DNA from: Chitinophaga pinensis
GTDB lineage: Bacteria; Bacteroidota; Bacteroidia; Chitinophagales; Chitinophagaceae
Length of the DNA: 58,723 nucleotides
Assembly (NCBI RefSeq): GCF_007896845.1
Contig: NZ_VOHS01000036.1
Location: 1 to 58,723 of the forward strand
Direction: 5' to 3'
Shown: positions 9,092 through 20,650 of the stretch, one piece after another
Layout of the letters: each line of letters begins with the position of its first letter
How positions within the stretch are numbered: position 1 is the stretch's first letter
Translations under genes and position numbers: made by a program
The notes under the pieces: generated by a model
The model's database searches: none
Told to the model about the DNA's origin: nothing
What the model saw: only the letters and a program-made list of their open reading frames with translations

Positions 9092-9170
9092 TTGTGTAAA
9101 TTAATGGAGCCAACTGGAAATTGTCGCCGGTAGCTCATTGAGGGTCCGATTTGACAAGTTAGAAAACGAT

Positions 9171-10166
9171 ATGAGAAAAATACTATTTATCCTACTGATT
9201 CCTTTCACCGCGTTTGCGCAACAGGTCGTTATTACAGGACAAGTACCGGACAGCCCGGATAGTATGGACGTCTTCGTCTATAAACCCATAGGAACTTACT
9301 TCAATTCTCAATATAAACAGGTTGTAGGTAAGGTGATAGAACACCAGTTTAAGTTAGTACTGCCAATGACTACACCTGGTTTCATCACCATAGAGAACAA
9401 TTATGTGAAGTCAATCCTCTTTGTTGAACCGGGTGATTATGTGGATATCGGTATCAGTCGGGAAGGTAGTCAGGGGAAGAAATTATATAAGGGAAATAAT
9501 GCCGCCGGACATGAATTATTCAACAATGATACGCCCTTGTCTGAAGATAAGATGGCCGGTCTGATGGAACATGTCATGGATACAGCTAAAACTGTTAATG
9601 GCGCACTCTGGGGAATGCGTAATAGCCTGTCAGAACTCAAAAGTCCTTTACTGGTATACCTGAAGAAAGGTGAAATCTCCGTAGGATTCTATGAGAATAT
9701 GGTGGCCACACTTGAAAGCCGTCTCCTATACAATTTCCTGAATGCTTTGGGTAACCGGCTGGATAAACCTGAAGCAAGGAAGAATAAAGCATTGACAGAA
9801 AAAGAGATGAAACAGCTCCTGCAGGACGCCGTAGATCTCTTCGACCCCTTTGATGAGAAATATACCGTCAGCCCCGCTGCCAGCTTGTTAGTAGCCAAGA
9901 AATGTTATCTGCTGAAGAAAGGCTATCTCCGCGGAGCATCTCCGCTTACAGATTTCTGGTTGCACTTTGAGGAACCTTCCCGTATCTATGCATATGCCCC
10001 CTCCACCCTGCTGGAAATGAACGCCGGAAACGAAGTGATGGCATATCTTAGTAAACGCCCTGCTGATAAAACAAAACAATTCGCACTGCTTGACTACTTT
10101 AAATATAATTTTCCCAAAAGTGCATATCTCCCTGTTGTTGAAGAACTGATCACTAAAAAGCGCTAA
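9171..10166 (+). CDS. Exported protein of unknown function with DUF4369-like N-terminus
   Basis: A 331-residue protein with a short signal peptide (MRKILFILLIPFTAFAQQ). The first 100 mature residues are strand-rich: VVITGQVPDSPDSMDVFVYKP, a possible FITIENNYVKSILFVEPGDYVDI stretch and GNNAAGHELFNN. This resembles the DUF4369 beta domain at the front of many Bacteroidota thiol-disulfide proteins, but the thioredoxin domain that normally follows is missing. The rest is helix-rich and Cys-poor. Start at 9171 fits the signal peptide. It is a single-gene unit with terminators on both sides. Confidence 0.6.
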   Translation: MRKILFILLIPFTAFAQQVVITGQVPDSPDSMDVFVYKPIGTYFNSQYKQVVGKVIEHQFKLVLPMTTPGFITIENNYVKSILFVEPGDYVDIGISREGSQGKKLYKGNNAAGHELFNNDTPLSEDKMAGLMEHVMDTAKTVNGALWGMRNSLSELKSPLLVYLKKGEISVGFYENMVATLESRLLYNFLNALGNRLDKPEARKNKALTEKEMKQLLQDAVDLFDPFDEKYTVSPAASLLVAKKCYLLKKGYLRGASPLTDFWLHFEEPSRIYAYAPSTLLEMNAGNEVMAYLSKRPADKTKQFALLDYFKYNFPKSAYLPVVEELITKKR

Positions 10167-10198
10167 ATACCGCCGCCATCGGTGGAAAATAATATAGC

Positions 10199-10230
10199 AG
10201 CCGTTCGCCTCTGGCGCAACGGCTTTTTTC
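10199..10230 (+). terminator. Rho-independent terminator
   Basis: AGCCGTTCGCC, a short loop, and GGCGCAACGGCT with one bulged base, followed by TTTTTT. It lies 33 bases after the stop at 10166. Confidence 0.75.
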
Positions 10231-10439
10231 TGCCCCATATATTCTTCGAAGACAACTTTGCACCCTCCTTTATATATGGTATTGTACCACCATTACGCCG
10301 TTATCGCTCCGAATATGAGCGAAGAGATCAGGGGGTAATACCGGTGTTATAACGGTATAATGCGGACTATAGAAACACCATAAACCCTCAATTTTTCCAG
10401 TATTACTAGTTTTGGGAGTGATAAATTTTAAATAATTAG

Positions 10440-10477
10440 TTAGATTTGTCTAAAAATATAATTTAGACAAGACTAAA
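10440..10477 (+). promoter_or_regulatory. Two TTAG...CTAA dyads, candidate metal-regulator operator
   Basis: TTAGATTTGTCTAA (10440-10453; arms TTAGA/TCTAA) and TTTAGACAAGACTAAA (10462-10477; arms TTTAG/CTAAA) lie 23 bases apart centre to centre, about two helical turns. Across them TTGTCTAAA (10446-10454) and TTTAGACAA (10462-10470) form a further perfect 9-bp inverted repeat. The block ends 12 bases before the TonB receptor start. TTAG/CTAA half-sites recall DtxR/IdeR-type operators, which would fit an iron-transport receptor. The regulator assignment is inference. Confidence 0.5.
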
Positions 10478-10489
10478 TAATGTTACGAA

Positions 10490-12771
10490 ATGATCCGTAT
10501 TTGTACTTTAGTGTATTTAAAAATAACATTACTTGTTGTACTGGCATTCCCCTCGGCTGCCCAGACGTCGATACCAACCGGCGCCATCACCGGGAATGTC
10601 GTATCTGATGGGCTGCCGTTATACCTCGCCAATATCACACTGGTGGAAAGCAAAGCAGGCGCAGCTACCGATTCGACCGGATATTTTCACATCAATAACC
10701 TTAAACCGGGTACTTACACGCTGAAAGCCTCAGCGACAGGATATACTGTTTTTACACGGAAAGTAAGCGTCACCGCCGGTGGAAAGATAAATGTCCAGAT
10801 CCGCTTGCAGGCAGATGTTACCAAACTTAATGACATCGTAGTGACGGGTACCCTGAAACCTGTCAGCCGGGCAGAAAGTCCGGTGCCCGTAGAAGTCTAT
10901 ACATCAAAATATTTCCAGAAAAATCCCTCTCCCTCCCTGTTCGAGTCTATCGGTATGGTGAATGGTGTGCGGCCGCAGCTGAACTGTAACGTCTGCAATA
11001 CCGGCGATATCCACATCAACGGGATGGAAGGAGCCTACACCCTCATCCTGATAGATGGGATGCCTATTGTCAGCGCATTATCCACTGTATACGGACTGAG
11101 CGGCATTCCTATGAGCATGGTCGAACGTATCGAAGTGGTAAAAGGCCCCGGCTCTTCGCTTTACGGCTCCGAAGCAATGGGTGGTATCGTCAACGTGATC
11201 ACCAAAAATCCTATGAAGGCACCACTGATAAGTGCTGACGTCTATAGCACTTCATGGGGAGAATATAATGTAGACGCTGCCCTGAAAGTCAAAGCTGGTA
11301 GTGCACAGGGACTCGTAGGTGTCAGCTATTTCAACTACCAGCAGCCAAAAGATAATAATAAAGACGGCTTCACAGACCTTACCCTGCAGAACCGTATTTC
11401 CATATTTAATAAATGGGCCTTTCACCGCAAAGAAGACCGGCAGGCCAGTATCGCTGCAAGATATGTATATGAAAACCGCTGGGGCGGGATATGCGCTGGA
11501 ATAAATCATGGCGTGGCAGTGATAGTATCTACGGCGAAAGTATCTATACGAGGAGAGTGGAGCTGATCGGAATGTATCAGTTACCGGTAAAGGAAAAGAT
11601 CATGCTGCAATACTCCTATAACCGGCATGCACAGAACTCATACTATGGCCAAACACCTTATATGGCTACGCAACACGTCGGTTTTACACAGCTCTATTGG
11701 GATAAACAATTAGGTGAAAAGCATAACCTGCTGACCGGCGCATCCTATCGTTATACATGGTATGATGACAATACGCCGGGTACACTTTCTGAAGATGGGA
11801 AAGTAAATATGCCTGCAAAAACACCCCTGCCGGGTGCTTTTATACAGGATGAATGGTCCTTTGCTGCTAAACATAAATTACTGCTGGGCTATCGGTATGA
11901 CTACGACAAATACCATGGAAGTATTCACTCACCAAGAATTGCCTATAAATGGGCGCCCAATGTTGATAATACCCTGCGCGCCAGTTTTGGGACAGGATTC
12001 CGTGTCGTGAACCTGTTCACAGAAGATCATGCCGCATTGACCGGTTCCCGTCAGGTCGTGATAGCTGAAACCCTGAAACCGGAAAAATCTTACAATGCTA
12101 ACCTGAACTATGTACTGAAGATCCCCATGAACAATGCATTCATTAATCTGGATGCTACCGGTTTCTACTCCTATTTCACCAATAAGATCAATGGAGATTT
12201 CGATGTAGACCCCGATAAGATCATTTATGACAACCTGCGTGGACATGCCGTATCGCAGGGGATCTCTTTAAATGTGGACGCGGCGTTTGCCTTCCCGCTT
12301 AAAGTGCTCGCAGGATTGACCTATATGGACGTCTATCAGATAGATGAAGATGATGCCGGCATTCCGCAGAAAAGCAGACAGGTATATGCACCCAAATGGG
12401 CAGGGACGTTTACGATCGGATATAGCTTCCCCTACAATTTTGGCTTAGATCTGACCGGCAACTGGAATGGTCCTATGCGATTGCCGGTACAACGTAACGA
12501 CTTCAGACCCGATTACTCCCCATGGTTCCTGCTGGCAAACGTACAGGTAACAAAGAAATTTGCCAAAGGATGGGAAATATACGGTGGTGTGAAAAATCTG
12601 CTGAATTATGTGCCTGAATACGCCCTGATGCGTCCTTTTGATCCTTTTGATAAATATGTGAATGACCCGGTGAACAATCCGAACGGTTATACCTTCGACA
12701 CAGAATATAATTACGCCCCCTTACAGGGTGTCAGAGGGTTTCTGGGTATACGATACAATCTCTATCAATGA
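10490..12771 (+). pseudogene. TonB-dependent outer-membrane receptor (one frameshift)
   Basis: About 760 residues when one base is restored near 11486 (a GGG run). Order: signal peptide ending AAQT near 25; carboxypeptidase-regulatory-like domain (TGNVVSDGLPLYLANITLVE, 35-115); TonB plug (PVPVEVYTSKYF, then NVCNTGDIHINGMEGAYTL, then IEVVKGPGSSLYGSEAMGG, 130-245); and a beta barrel with a GVKNLLNYVPEY-like C-terminal block and terminal aromatic-rich strand. The plug type is that of siderophore, haem or vitamin B12 receptors (CirA/HmuR-like) rather than SusC. The stop overlaps the thioredoxin-like gene by four bases, implying translational coupling. Upstream dyads suggest metal control. Both sides of the shift are well conserved, so the shift may be a sequencing error. 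Confidence 0.8.
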
Positions 12772-13184
12772 AAACAGCCCTGCTATCCATCACCTGTCTG
12801 ATATGCAGCCTTGTGCTGTTCCTACCGGCTCATGCACAGCATGGGCCGGTAACTTTTGCCGGATTGAAAGACAGCATGGCGGTACAACCCCGGCCTGTAG
12901 TGATCGAATTATATACCACATGGTGCAGTTATTGCCGGATTCAGGAAAAACAGATAAAACGTTCTCCCACTTTACAACAACTTTTATCTGAAAAGTATTA
13001 TTTTGTCTGCGTGAATGCTGAAAGTGCCGACTTTGCTGCTTTTAATGAAATCCTTGGTCAGGTAGCCCTTCAACAGCTGGCTTATCCCGCATGGATCCTA
13101 TTGGATACAAATTACCGGATGAAAGACTTTCATACCGGACTGCTTAAATCCGGTGAATTGGAAGACTGGCTGATAGCAAAATAG
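12768..13184 (+). CDS. Exported thioredoxin-like protein (WCSYC)
   Basis: A 138-residue protein with a signal peptide (MKTALLSITCLICSLVLFLP, cut near AHA-QH). The thioredoxin fold is marked by VVIELYTTWCSYCRIQE, with redox pair Cys53-Ser-Tyr-Cys56, and the cis-Pro region AYPAWILLD. It would act in the periplasm as a disulfide reductase or as a copper or haem handling thiol protein. Its ATG overlaps the receptor stop (ATGA), so the two are made together, which suggests it services the receptor or its cargo. The CSYC pair is unusual compared with CGPC of thioredoxin. Confidence 0.85.
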   Translation: MKTALLSITCLICSLVLFLPAHAQHGPVTFAGLKDSMAVQPRPVVIELYTTWCSYCRIQEKQIKRSPTLQQLLSEKYYFVCVNAESADFAAFNEILGQVALQQLAYPAWILLDTNYRMKDFHTGLLKSGELEDWLIAK

Positions 13185-13307
13185 AAATGCCAATTGCCCT
13201 ATTATCGAATCTATTGTATATATCATCGAAAGGCGGGAGATTTCAAAAACAATGTCGGATAATTGTGCTTCGCCTCCGACTGCAGAGAGATATTTAAACG
13301 TTGATCT

Positions 13308-15577
13308 ATGAACAGGCTTATGCTGGTCCTCCATTTCATAATGTTGGGCATACTACCCGGTATGGCCCGGCAGCAATATGGCGTGTCCATACCTGCATTA
13401 CAACGTTTATTAGACAAAAGCACAACTGATACCGGAAAGATCCGGCTATCACTGGCCATCGCAGAAGCGTACATCCGTCTGCCGGGTGCAGAACAGAAAG
13501 ATATGGACAGTGCATCGCTGTACATGAAACAGGCCGCCATTCTTAATACACGTGCCGGTATACCTCGCTGGGAAGCCCGTAACTACTATCTTCAGGCAAA
13601 AGCATACCGTGAAAAAGACCTTTATGTTGAAGGCAAAGCAGCTGCTGTTAAAGCAAGAGAATATTAGTATCGCTTAATTACCCCGGAGACATGGCAGATG
13701 TGCTCATGGAGACAGGCCACTACTATAGTATAGATGTCGAAGAAGAATTAAAAGAGAAGATACGTTTATACGAAAGCGCTGCGCTGCAGTATAAAAGGGC
13801 CGGTAATATTGCCGAAGAAGCCTATGCCTGTAAAATGACCGGCGACTGTTATCACTGCTGGGAAAATATGATGAAGCACTCCTGTATCTGAATAAAACAC
13901 TCGCCCTGTATAAAAGACGGGCCGTAAAGATCTGCAAGGGGTCTATGACCTGATGGGGACAATCGCCACCGGTAAAGGAGACTATAGTCAGGGACTGACC
14001 TATGGGCTGCTGGCATTGAAAACCGCAGAGGAACAAAAAGATAGTTCACTACAATTATGCACGATATTAAACCGGCTTAGTGTTACCCTATACGAACTGG
14101 GGGATTATGAACATGCACTTGATTTCTCACAACGATCACTGAAAATAGCCAGCCACTATAAGGATACTACCGCTATCCTTACCGTCAGCACGAACTTTAT
14201 TACCATCTACCTGAGAGATAATCAGCCGGCAAAAGCACTGGAACTGCTGAACAGAATTGTCGCATTATATAAAACGCCTATCCAGAAAGACCATATCTGG
14301 ATATCCACAAACCTGATCCGATGTTACGTGCAGCTGCAGCAGATGGATAAGGCAGCTGCTTTCGTACCCGGTCTGCTGGCGATATCTGCAAAGATGTCAA
14401 AGTATAATTATTATCAGACCATGATCTACTCAGCACTGGTAATGTATTATATACACGGAAAACAATTTGAAAAAGCAGCAGAATTTTGCGCCTTACAGTC
14501 AGATGTATGTAAGCAGATCGGGCAGCTGAACGGACTGTCCCATAACTATCTGCAATGGTTCCGGGCCGATTCGGCGTTGGGAAATTATCCGGCCGCTATC
14601 CGTCATTATAAAGATTATAAGGTATTAAATGATTCCCTCTTCAGGATCTCTAAAGCTGGTGAGATCGCGCGATTACAGGTGCAATACGACTTTGATCAGA
14701 AGAATAAGGACATCACCCTGAAACAGCAGAATATAGAACTCCTGACACGTCAGGGCTTATTACAACGTGCTGCTTTGAAAGAAGCCCGCCTCACCCGCAA
14801 CATCATCATATTTGGAGCCGTGATGCTGTTGTTACTGTTGATATTAAGTTACAACCGTTATCAGCTGAAGCAGGCAAGCAACAGACAGCTACAGCAAAAC
14901 AGGAAGAAATTTATCTGCAGAATCAGTCTTTACAAGGACTGATAGACGTACAGGAGAAACTGCTGGAAGAAAAAGAATGGCTGGTCAAGGAAATACATCA
15001 CCGGGTGAAAAATAACCTGCAGATAGTTATGAGTCTGCTGAATACGCAGGCCGCCTACCTGCATGACAGTGACGCGCTGGAAGCTATCAGTGAGAGCCGC
15101 TATCGTATGCAGGCCATTTCATTGATCCATCAGAAATTATATCTGTCGGCTAATATGGCCCTGATAGATATGCAGAACTATATCCGTGAACTGATAGCCG
15201 GTCTGAAAGACAATTTCGGCGGCTTACAGCAAATCTATTTCGATATCGATATCGCCCCCGTCAAACTGGATGTATCGCAGGCGGTGCCGGTATCCCTGAT
15301 CCTCAATGAAGCATTGACCAACGCGATCAAATACGCTTTCCGGAAAAACGAGAACGGCATCATCTATGTCTCACTCCAGTACACAGGAGAAGCGCAGTTA
15401 CTATTGCGTATCGCTGACAGCGGACACGGCTTCCCGGCCGGGTTTGACGTATATACACAAGGTACAATGGGGATCCGCCTCATAGAGACATTATCAGAAC
15501 AACTGGAGGGTACACTTGAAATAAAAGAAGCACCGGGTGTAGCTGTACAAGTGTCTTTTAAACAGCAAAAGAGCTGA
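13308..15577 (+). pseudogene. TPR sensor histidine kinase K1 (HisKA_2 type), frameshifted
   Basis: First member of a tandem family. Restored order: signal peptide (MNRLMLVLHFIML), periplasmic tetratricopeptide-like helices (13400-14700), one membrane segment (IIIFGAVMLLLLLILSY near 14800-14850), a coiled coil, then the HisKA_2 phosphoacceptor motif EIHHRVKNNLQIVMSLLNTQ near 14990-15050 with its His, the N box LILNEALTNAIKYAF and a GHGFPAG lid region. Frame breaks lie near 13665, 13865, 13920 and 14905; each is cured by one extra base, the last in an A4 run. The conserved residues are intact on both sides. It is likely a membrane kinase that pairs with the response regulator at 20651. Confidence 0.8.
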
Positions 15578-15770
15578 TTAACCCCACAGGCGTTGACAGA
15601 TACCCGAAAAATGTGTACTTTCACACGGCTCTCAACCAACTATGCCATATTTTAAAAGCCACATTCCTGGCGGGACCTACAATGAGCAAATGCCGATAAA
15701 CAGGAAAGTATATTGCTGTACAGACCGGGCAGGGCTGTGAGCGGAAAGAGATGTATCTAAAAAACGATTT

Positions 15771-18092
15771 ATGAACAGGTTACTGTTGCTTATCTGTTAG
15801 TAACAATATTTGTTTTGCAATGTGTTGCACAGGAAAAAGCACCACTACAATATAAACAACTCAGCATTTTGCTGACAAAGGACAAGCTGGACGAACAGGA
15901 TATCAAACAGCTTTTTATCTGGGGAGAACAATACATTAACAGACCTGGAATATTGCCAAAAGATATAGATAGCAGCATCTTATGCGCTAATAAGATACTG
16001 AATGCAGGTATCAGACAGCACAATGACAGCTGGCAGGGACAGGCCTGTATGATCTATTCGAAGATATTCCGGGAAAAAGGAGAACAGACGAGAGGCCGTG
16101 AATATGCCCAAAAGGCGCAGAAGATATTCGAACGTACCCATCAGGAGGAATTCCTCGCGGATGCTTATGTAGAATTGTCCAGATATATCTCTTATGAGGA
16201 CGATGAGAATCTCGCAGAAGCCATACACGAACAGGAAATGGCTGTCAAACTATATGCGAAAACAGGCAATCACCTGAAGCAGGCACAAACACTCACCCTG
16301 CTGGCAGATTACGTCATTGGCGTGCCGGATATGTACAAGGCGATCGAACTGCTGCATCAGGCAGAAGCAGTGTATAAAAAGATCGGTTATACGCGGTTGG
16401 GAGGTGTGTATGATCTCCTCGGACTGGCATACAGATCGACCGGAGAACTAAGCACAGCCCTCGACTATCAGCTGAGAGCCATAAGAGAAATAGAAGGAAG
16501 CGGAGATACGACGCAGTCTCTGTCCACTGCCTATAATGGTCTGGGTATGATGTACTATGAAATGGAGGCCTTTGAGCCGTCAGTAGATGCTTATAATAAA
16601 GCATTTGCCGTCGCCGAAAAATTGAAGGATACGGTCTCTATGCAATATATCACCGGCAATCTTGCCAACTCCTATATCCGCCTCAAAAACGGTGATGCTG
16701 CCCTACGTGTATTGAAAAGGGAAGAACGCTTTTTCCCTCCCTCGGGCGAAAAACCGCGAGTACTGCTGCAGGTAGCTATGGTGCACGCGTATGTGGCAGG
16801 AAATAAACTGGCTGCAGCACGCCCGTATGTGGCCGGCTGGTGGAAACAGAGAAAACTATGGACCGGAATGACGTGAACAGATTTCAGCTGCTCACTGCTA
16901 CCTCTTCTTTCTATTATGTGACCAAACAGTATGACAAGGCGATCGAAGAATGTGAGGAGATAGGTTTATCACCAAAAAATATAACATGCTGGCTCAGGAA
17001 GCGCGCAACTACCGCCAATGGTATAGAGCAGATTCCGCCAGAGGAGATTTCGCCTCTTCAATTAAACATTTTCAGTTATATAAGTTCTATAGCGATTCGT
17101 TGTTCAGTGTCAGAAAAACCAGTCAGCTCAACCAGCTGCAGGTAAAGTTTGAGACAGAAAAGAAAGATCAGGCCCTTCAACTGAAACAGAAAAGTATCGA
17201 ATTACTCACCAGAGATAGTCAGTTACAAAAAGCAGAGCTTAGAAGAGCCCGGTTCACCCGAAACGTGATCATTTTCGGAGCCGTTATGCTGATCATCCTT
17301 CTTTTGCTGGGATATAACCGTTATCAGTTGCGATTACGTAGTAACCGGCAACTAAAAGCCCAGCAGGATGAAATCAATAAACAAAACCTCTCCCTGCAGG
17401 CCCTGATCTCATCGCAACATAAACTACTGGAAGAAAAGGAATGGCTGGTAAAGGAAATCCATCACAGGGTAAAAAACAATCTGCAGATTGTTATGAGTCT
17501 GTTGAATACACAGGCCGCTTTTCTGGATGATAAAGACGCCCTGAATGCCATCAGGGAGAGCCGTTTCCGTATGCAGGCGATATCCCTGATTCACCATAAA
17601 CTGTATCAGTCAGAAAATATGGCCCTGATTGATATCAATGTGTATATCCATGAACTGATCCATTTCCTGCAGGATGGATTTACAGGCGCTAACAGGATCC
17701 GGTTTGATATGCAGATTGCCCCCGTTAAACTGGACGTATCTCAGGCAGTACCGATCGGACTTATTCTGAATGAAGCAATTACCAATGCGATTAAATACGC
17801 ATTTACAGATAACGGTACAATATTGATTTCTTTAAAGTTTACAGGACAGGACAGACTTACATTAGTGATCGCAGATAATGGCCACGGATTCGTGATGAAT
17901 GCCGGCGCCAGTGTCAGAAAATCAATGGGCCTGATGCTGATGCATACATTAAGTGAACAACTGGATGGTACTCTGGATATCCAGAGCGAAAATGGAGTGG
18001 TCATAACAGTCAATTTCAGGTATCAGGAACCTGACCCTGCTGAAACTACAGGAGCATCTGAAATAACCTCTTCATACGGGATCATGTCATGA
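15771..18092 (+). pseudogene. TPR sensor histidine kinase K2 (HisKA_2 type), frameshifted
   Basis: Second member, same plan as K1: leader MNRLLLLI, TPR region 15830-17000, membrane segment (VIIFGAVMLIILLLLGY, about 17265-17310), coiled coil, EIHHRVKNNLQIVMSLLNTQ near 17455-17515, N box LILNEAITNAIKYAF near 17760-17805 and DNGHGF. Breaks lie near 15794 (inside the signal peptide), 16850 and 16975 (an A6 run), all one missing base. Identity with K1 is very high around the membrane segment and phosphoacceptor helix and lower in the TPR part, suggesting that the sensing half diverges while the signalling half is held constant. Confidence 0.8.
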
Positions 18093-18312
18093 TTTTATCT
18101 TAAATGATGAATTATCGATATGTTATAGGCGGTCTATATAGTCTTGAAAAAATGTTGTATTTTCAGCTGTCAATCATACAATTAAGCCAACTAGCCATTT
18201 ATTGAGAAATAACAATTGCTGACAAACCGATCCTTAGCGTAACAAAGCATAATAAGAAAACAACATTAAAAGTAAAACCTCAGATAAAAGAGAGTATTAA
18301 AAATATTTATCT

Positions 18313-18561
18313 ATGAATAGGCTATGGTCGCTTTCCGATTGCCTTCCAGGATACCTATTGCCACATATAGCGCAAAGCAATATACGGCTTTTGGACGGCG
18401 AAGAGGTGGACTTGATGCACACTTCATGGGAACATTTGCAGAAGATATTGAACATAGAGAGCTGGATCGGTGTAATATTTACAGTCAACTTTAAATATCA
18501 GAAGAAACAAGCTTTTACCATACCGGGAGCACAGGAGAAGGAAATCTCAGACTATGCCTGA
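18313..18561 (+). pseudogene. Remnant of a fourth kinase copy (start fused to C-terminal end)
   Basis: An 82-codon frame starting MNRLW, like the MNRL starts of K1 and K2. Its residues about 34-63 align without gaps with the last part of K2: LMHT, E, L, L-I, S, GV, TVNF, YQ match at the same spacing, 17 of 30 identical by my count. The TPR, membrane and phosphoacceptor parts are gone. The simplest reading is an internal deletion of a fourth tandem kinase. The frame overlaps the start of K3 by eight bases, so if translated it could couple to K3. It has no domain able to signal. Confidence 0.6.
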
Positions 18562-20626
18562 CACGAATGGGGACCATATAAATTTCTGCCGGAAAATGCT
18601 ACTCTGGTGCTGTTGTGTACTGTTTTGCATCTGGACGGATTATGCATCCGCACAACAAAATCCCTTGTTGCCATTTTCCCTGCCAGTAACAGTGCAATAT
18701 CCTGTTCCCGAGGGCATAGCAGATGTCTGGATGAAAGTAGCATTGGACTATAGCATCTATTCGGAAAAAGAACTGGCGCAGCGTATCGCCTGTTATGAGC
18801 AGGCAGTCCGGCTGTACCGGAAGGCGCTTAATCGCCGGAAAGAAGCAGATGCATTACAGATTCTGGGGGACTGCCATAATCATCAGGGCTCACTCGTACC
18901 GGCTGAAGCCGAATTGTTACAGGCACTGGCTATCTATAAGGAAATAGGATATACCGCTTTACAGGGTATCTATGATCTTTTAGGAAATGTAAATGGGCAA
19001 AAGGCACATTATGATGTAGCATTGAAATATGGGTTTCTGGCCGTCCGGACAGCCGAAGCGCAACAGGATTCCAGTCTGCAGTTATGTACCATTTACAACA
19101 GACTGGGATTGACTTTATATCATCTGGCGGAGTACAATAAGGCGCTGATATATTTTAAAAAATCATTGGGTGTTGCATATAAGTGGCAGGATACTACTTC
19201 CATATTGACATTGGTGCCTAACATAGCGAGTACCTACTGGCATTTGGGGCGGCCCGGACTGGCGATCAGTATGCTGACATCCACAGAGAAAAGATATCCG
19301 CTTAGTTACGATGAAGACAGGATCACTTTCGCTGCAGGTCTGTGTATCAACAATGTCAGTCTGGGGCGGTATGGGGAAGCAAATGTGTATGTGAAAAAGC
19401 TGCTGAACTTATCAGGTAAGTTTGATCGCTACAATTATATTCAGGACGTCGTATATGTAGCATTGTTGAACTATTATCAGGCTATAGGAGATTATGCACA
19501 TCTGCGACATTATGCGCGTGCCTACGAGGAATATTGCCGGCGTGGTGGATATGCTTATGAACTGTTGAATGATTACGCGTATCTTTTCCGGGCGGATTCT
19601 GCACTAGGTAACTTCCCGGCTGCCATTGACTATTATCAGCAATATAAATTGCTGCAGGATTCTCTCTATGGAGAAGAAAAGAGTCATCAGATCGCACAAC
19701 TGCAAATGCAATATGAGGCCGAACGTAAGGATCATGATCTGCAATTGAAGGAAAAGAGCATTCAGCTGCTGACAAGAGAAGGACTACTTCAAAAGTCAGC
19801 ATTGGAACGTGCCCGCTTTGAAGGAAATATCATCATCGGAGGTACGGCTATGCTGGTACTGATGCTGGTATTGGGATATAACCGTTATCAGTTGAAACAA
19901 CGTATCAATCGTGACTTAACTTTGCAGCAACAGGAAATCAGTCAGCAGCATCAGTCGCTGAGTGTATTGGTCAGTCGTCAACGAAAGCTGGTAGCAGAAA
20001 AAGAGTGGCTGATCCGGGAAATCCATCACCGGGCGAAAGACAATCTGCAGATCATTGTACGCCTGCTGAATACGCAGGCAGCCAATGTAGATGATCAGTC
20101 AGCAAGAGCAGCTATCCGGGAAAGCCGGCATCGCATGCAGGCAGTCTCACTGATTCATCAGAAACTGTATCAGGAAGAGAATGCGGCAGAACTGGATATG
20201 GATATATATATCCGGGAACTTGTTGCATATTTTAGCGACAGTTTTAATGGATTACAACAGATTTCATTTGATTTGCATCTCGCGAACGTATATCTGGAAG
20301 TATATCAGGCGGTACCTATCGGCCTGATCCTGAACGAAGCCATCACAAATGCATGCAAGTACGCTTTTCCTGAAGGGCAGGAAGGGGTCATTACCGTAGT
20401 GCTCAACTATGTAGCGGAAAATTATCTGCTGCTCTCTGTGAAGGATAATGGTACAGGACTGCCGGCTGATTTCGGGATACGTAAACGGGCATCTATGGGA
20501 ATTATATTAATGGAAACCCTGACAGAACAACTGGAAGGCAATCTATCCGTGACAAACAAAGACGGCGTAAGCGTCGTGCTGATATTTAAACCACAACACA
20601 ATAGGGAGACAATTCCGGCTTACTGA
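18554..20626 (+). CDS. TPR sensor histidine kinase K3 (HisKA_2 type), intact
   Basis: A 690-residue intact member of the array. Signal or anchor segment at about 15-34 (MLLWCCCVLFCIW), TPR helices about 50-390 (repeat pieces such as ALQILGDCHNHQGSLVPAEA and YNRLGLTLYHLAEYNKALIY), membrane segment about 420-440 (IIIGGTAMLVLMLVLGY), coiled coil rich in Gln, phosphoacceptor motif EIHHRAKDNLQIIVRLLNTQ near 490-510, N box LILNEAITNACKYAF and DNGTGLP. The motif has AKDN where K1 and K2 have VKNN. The protein would sense in the periplasm and autophosphorylate on the motif His. It is 25 bases from the response regulator, its likely partner. ATG at 18596 is an alternative start. Confidence 0.88.
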   Translation: MPDTNGDHINFCRKMLLWCCCVLFCIWTDYASAQQNPLLPFSLPVTVQYPVPEGIADVWMKVALDYSIYSEKELAQRIACYEQAVRLYRKALNRRKEADALQILGDCHNHQGSLVPAEAELLQALAIYKEIGYTALQGIYDLLGNVNGQKAHYDVALKYGFLAVRTAEAQQDSSLQLCTIYNRLGLTLYHLAEYNKALIYFKKSLGVAYKWQDTTSILTLVPNIASTYWHLGRPGLAISMLTSTEKRYPLSYDEDRITFAAGLCINNVSLGRYGEANVYVKKLLNLSGKFDRYNYIQDVVYVALLNYYQAIGDYAHLRHYARAYEEYCRRGGYAYELLNDYAYLFRADSALGNFPAAIDYYQQYKLLQDSLYGEEKSHQIAQLQMQYEAERKDHDLQLKEKSIQLLTREGLLQKSALERARFEGNIIIGGTAMLVLMLVLGYNRYQLKQRINRDLTLQQQEISQQHQSLSVLVSRQRKLVAEKEWLIREIHHRAKDNLQIIVRLLNTQAANVDDQSARAAIRESRHRMQAVSLIHQKLYQEENAAELDMDIYIRELVAYFSDSFNGLQQISFDLHLANVYLEVYQAVPIGLILNEAITNACKYAFPEGQEGVITVVLNYVAENYLLLSVKDNGTGLPADFGIRKRASMGIILMETLTEQLEGNLSVTNKDGVSVVLIFKPQHNRETIPAY

Positions 20627-20650
20627 AATTAGTAAATAAAACTGCGTAGT

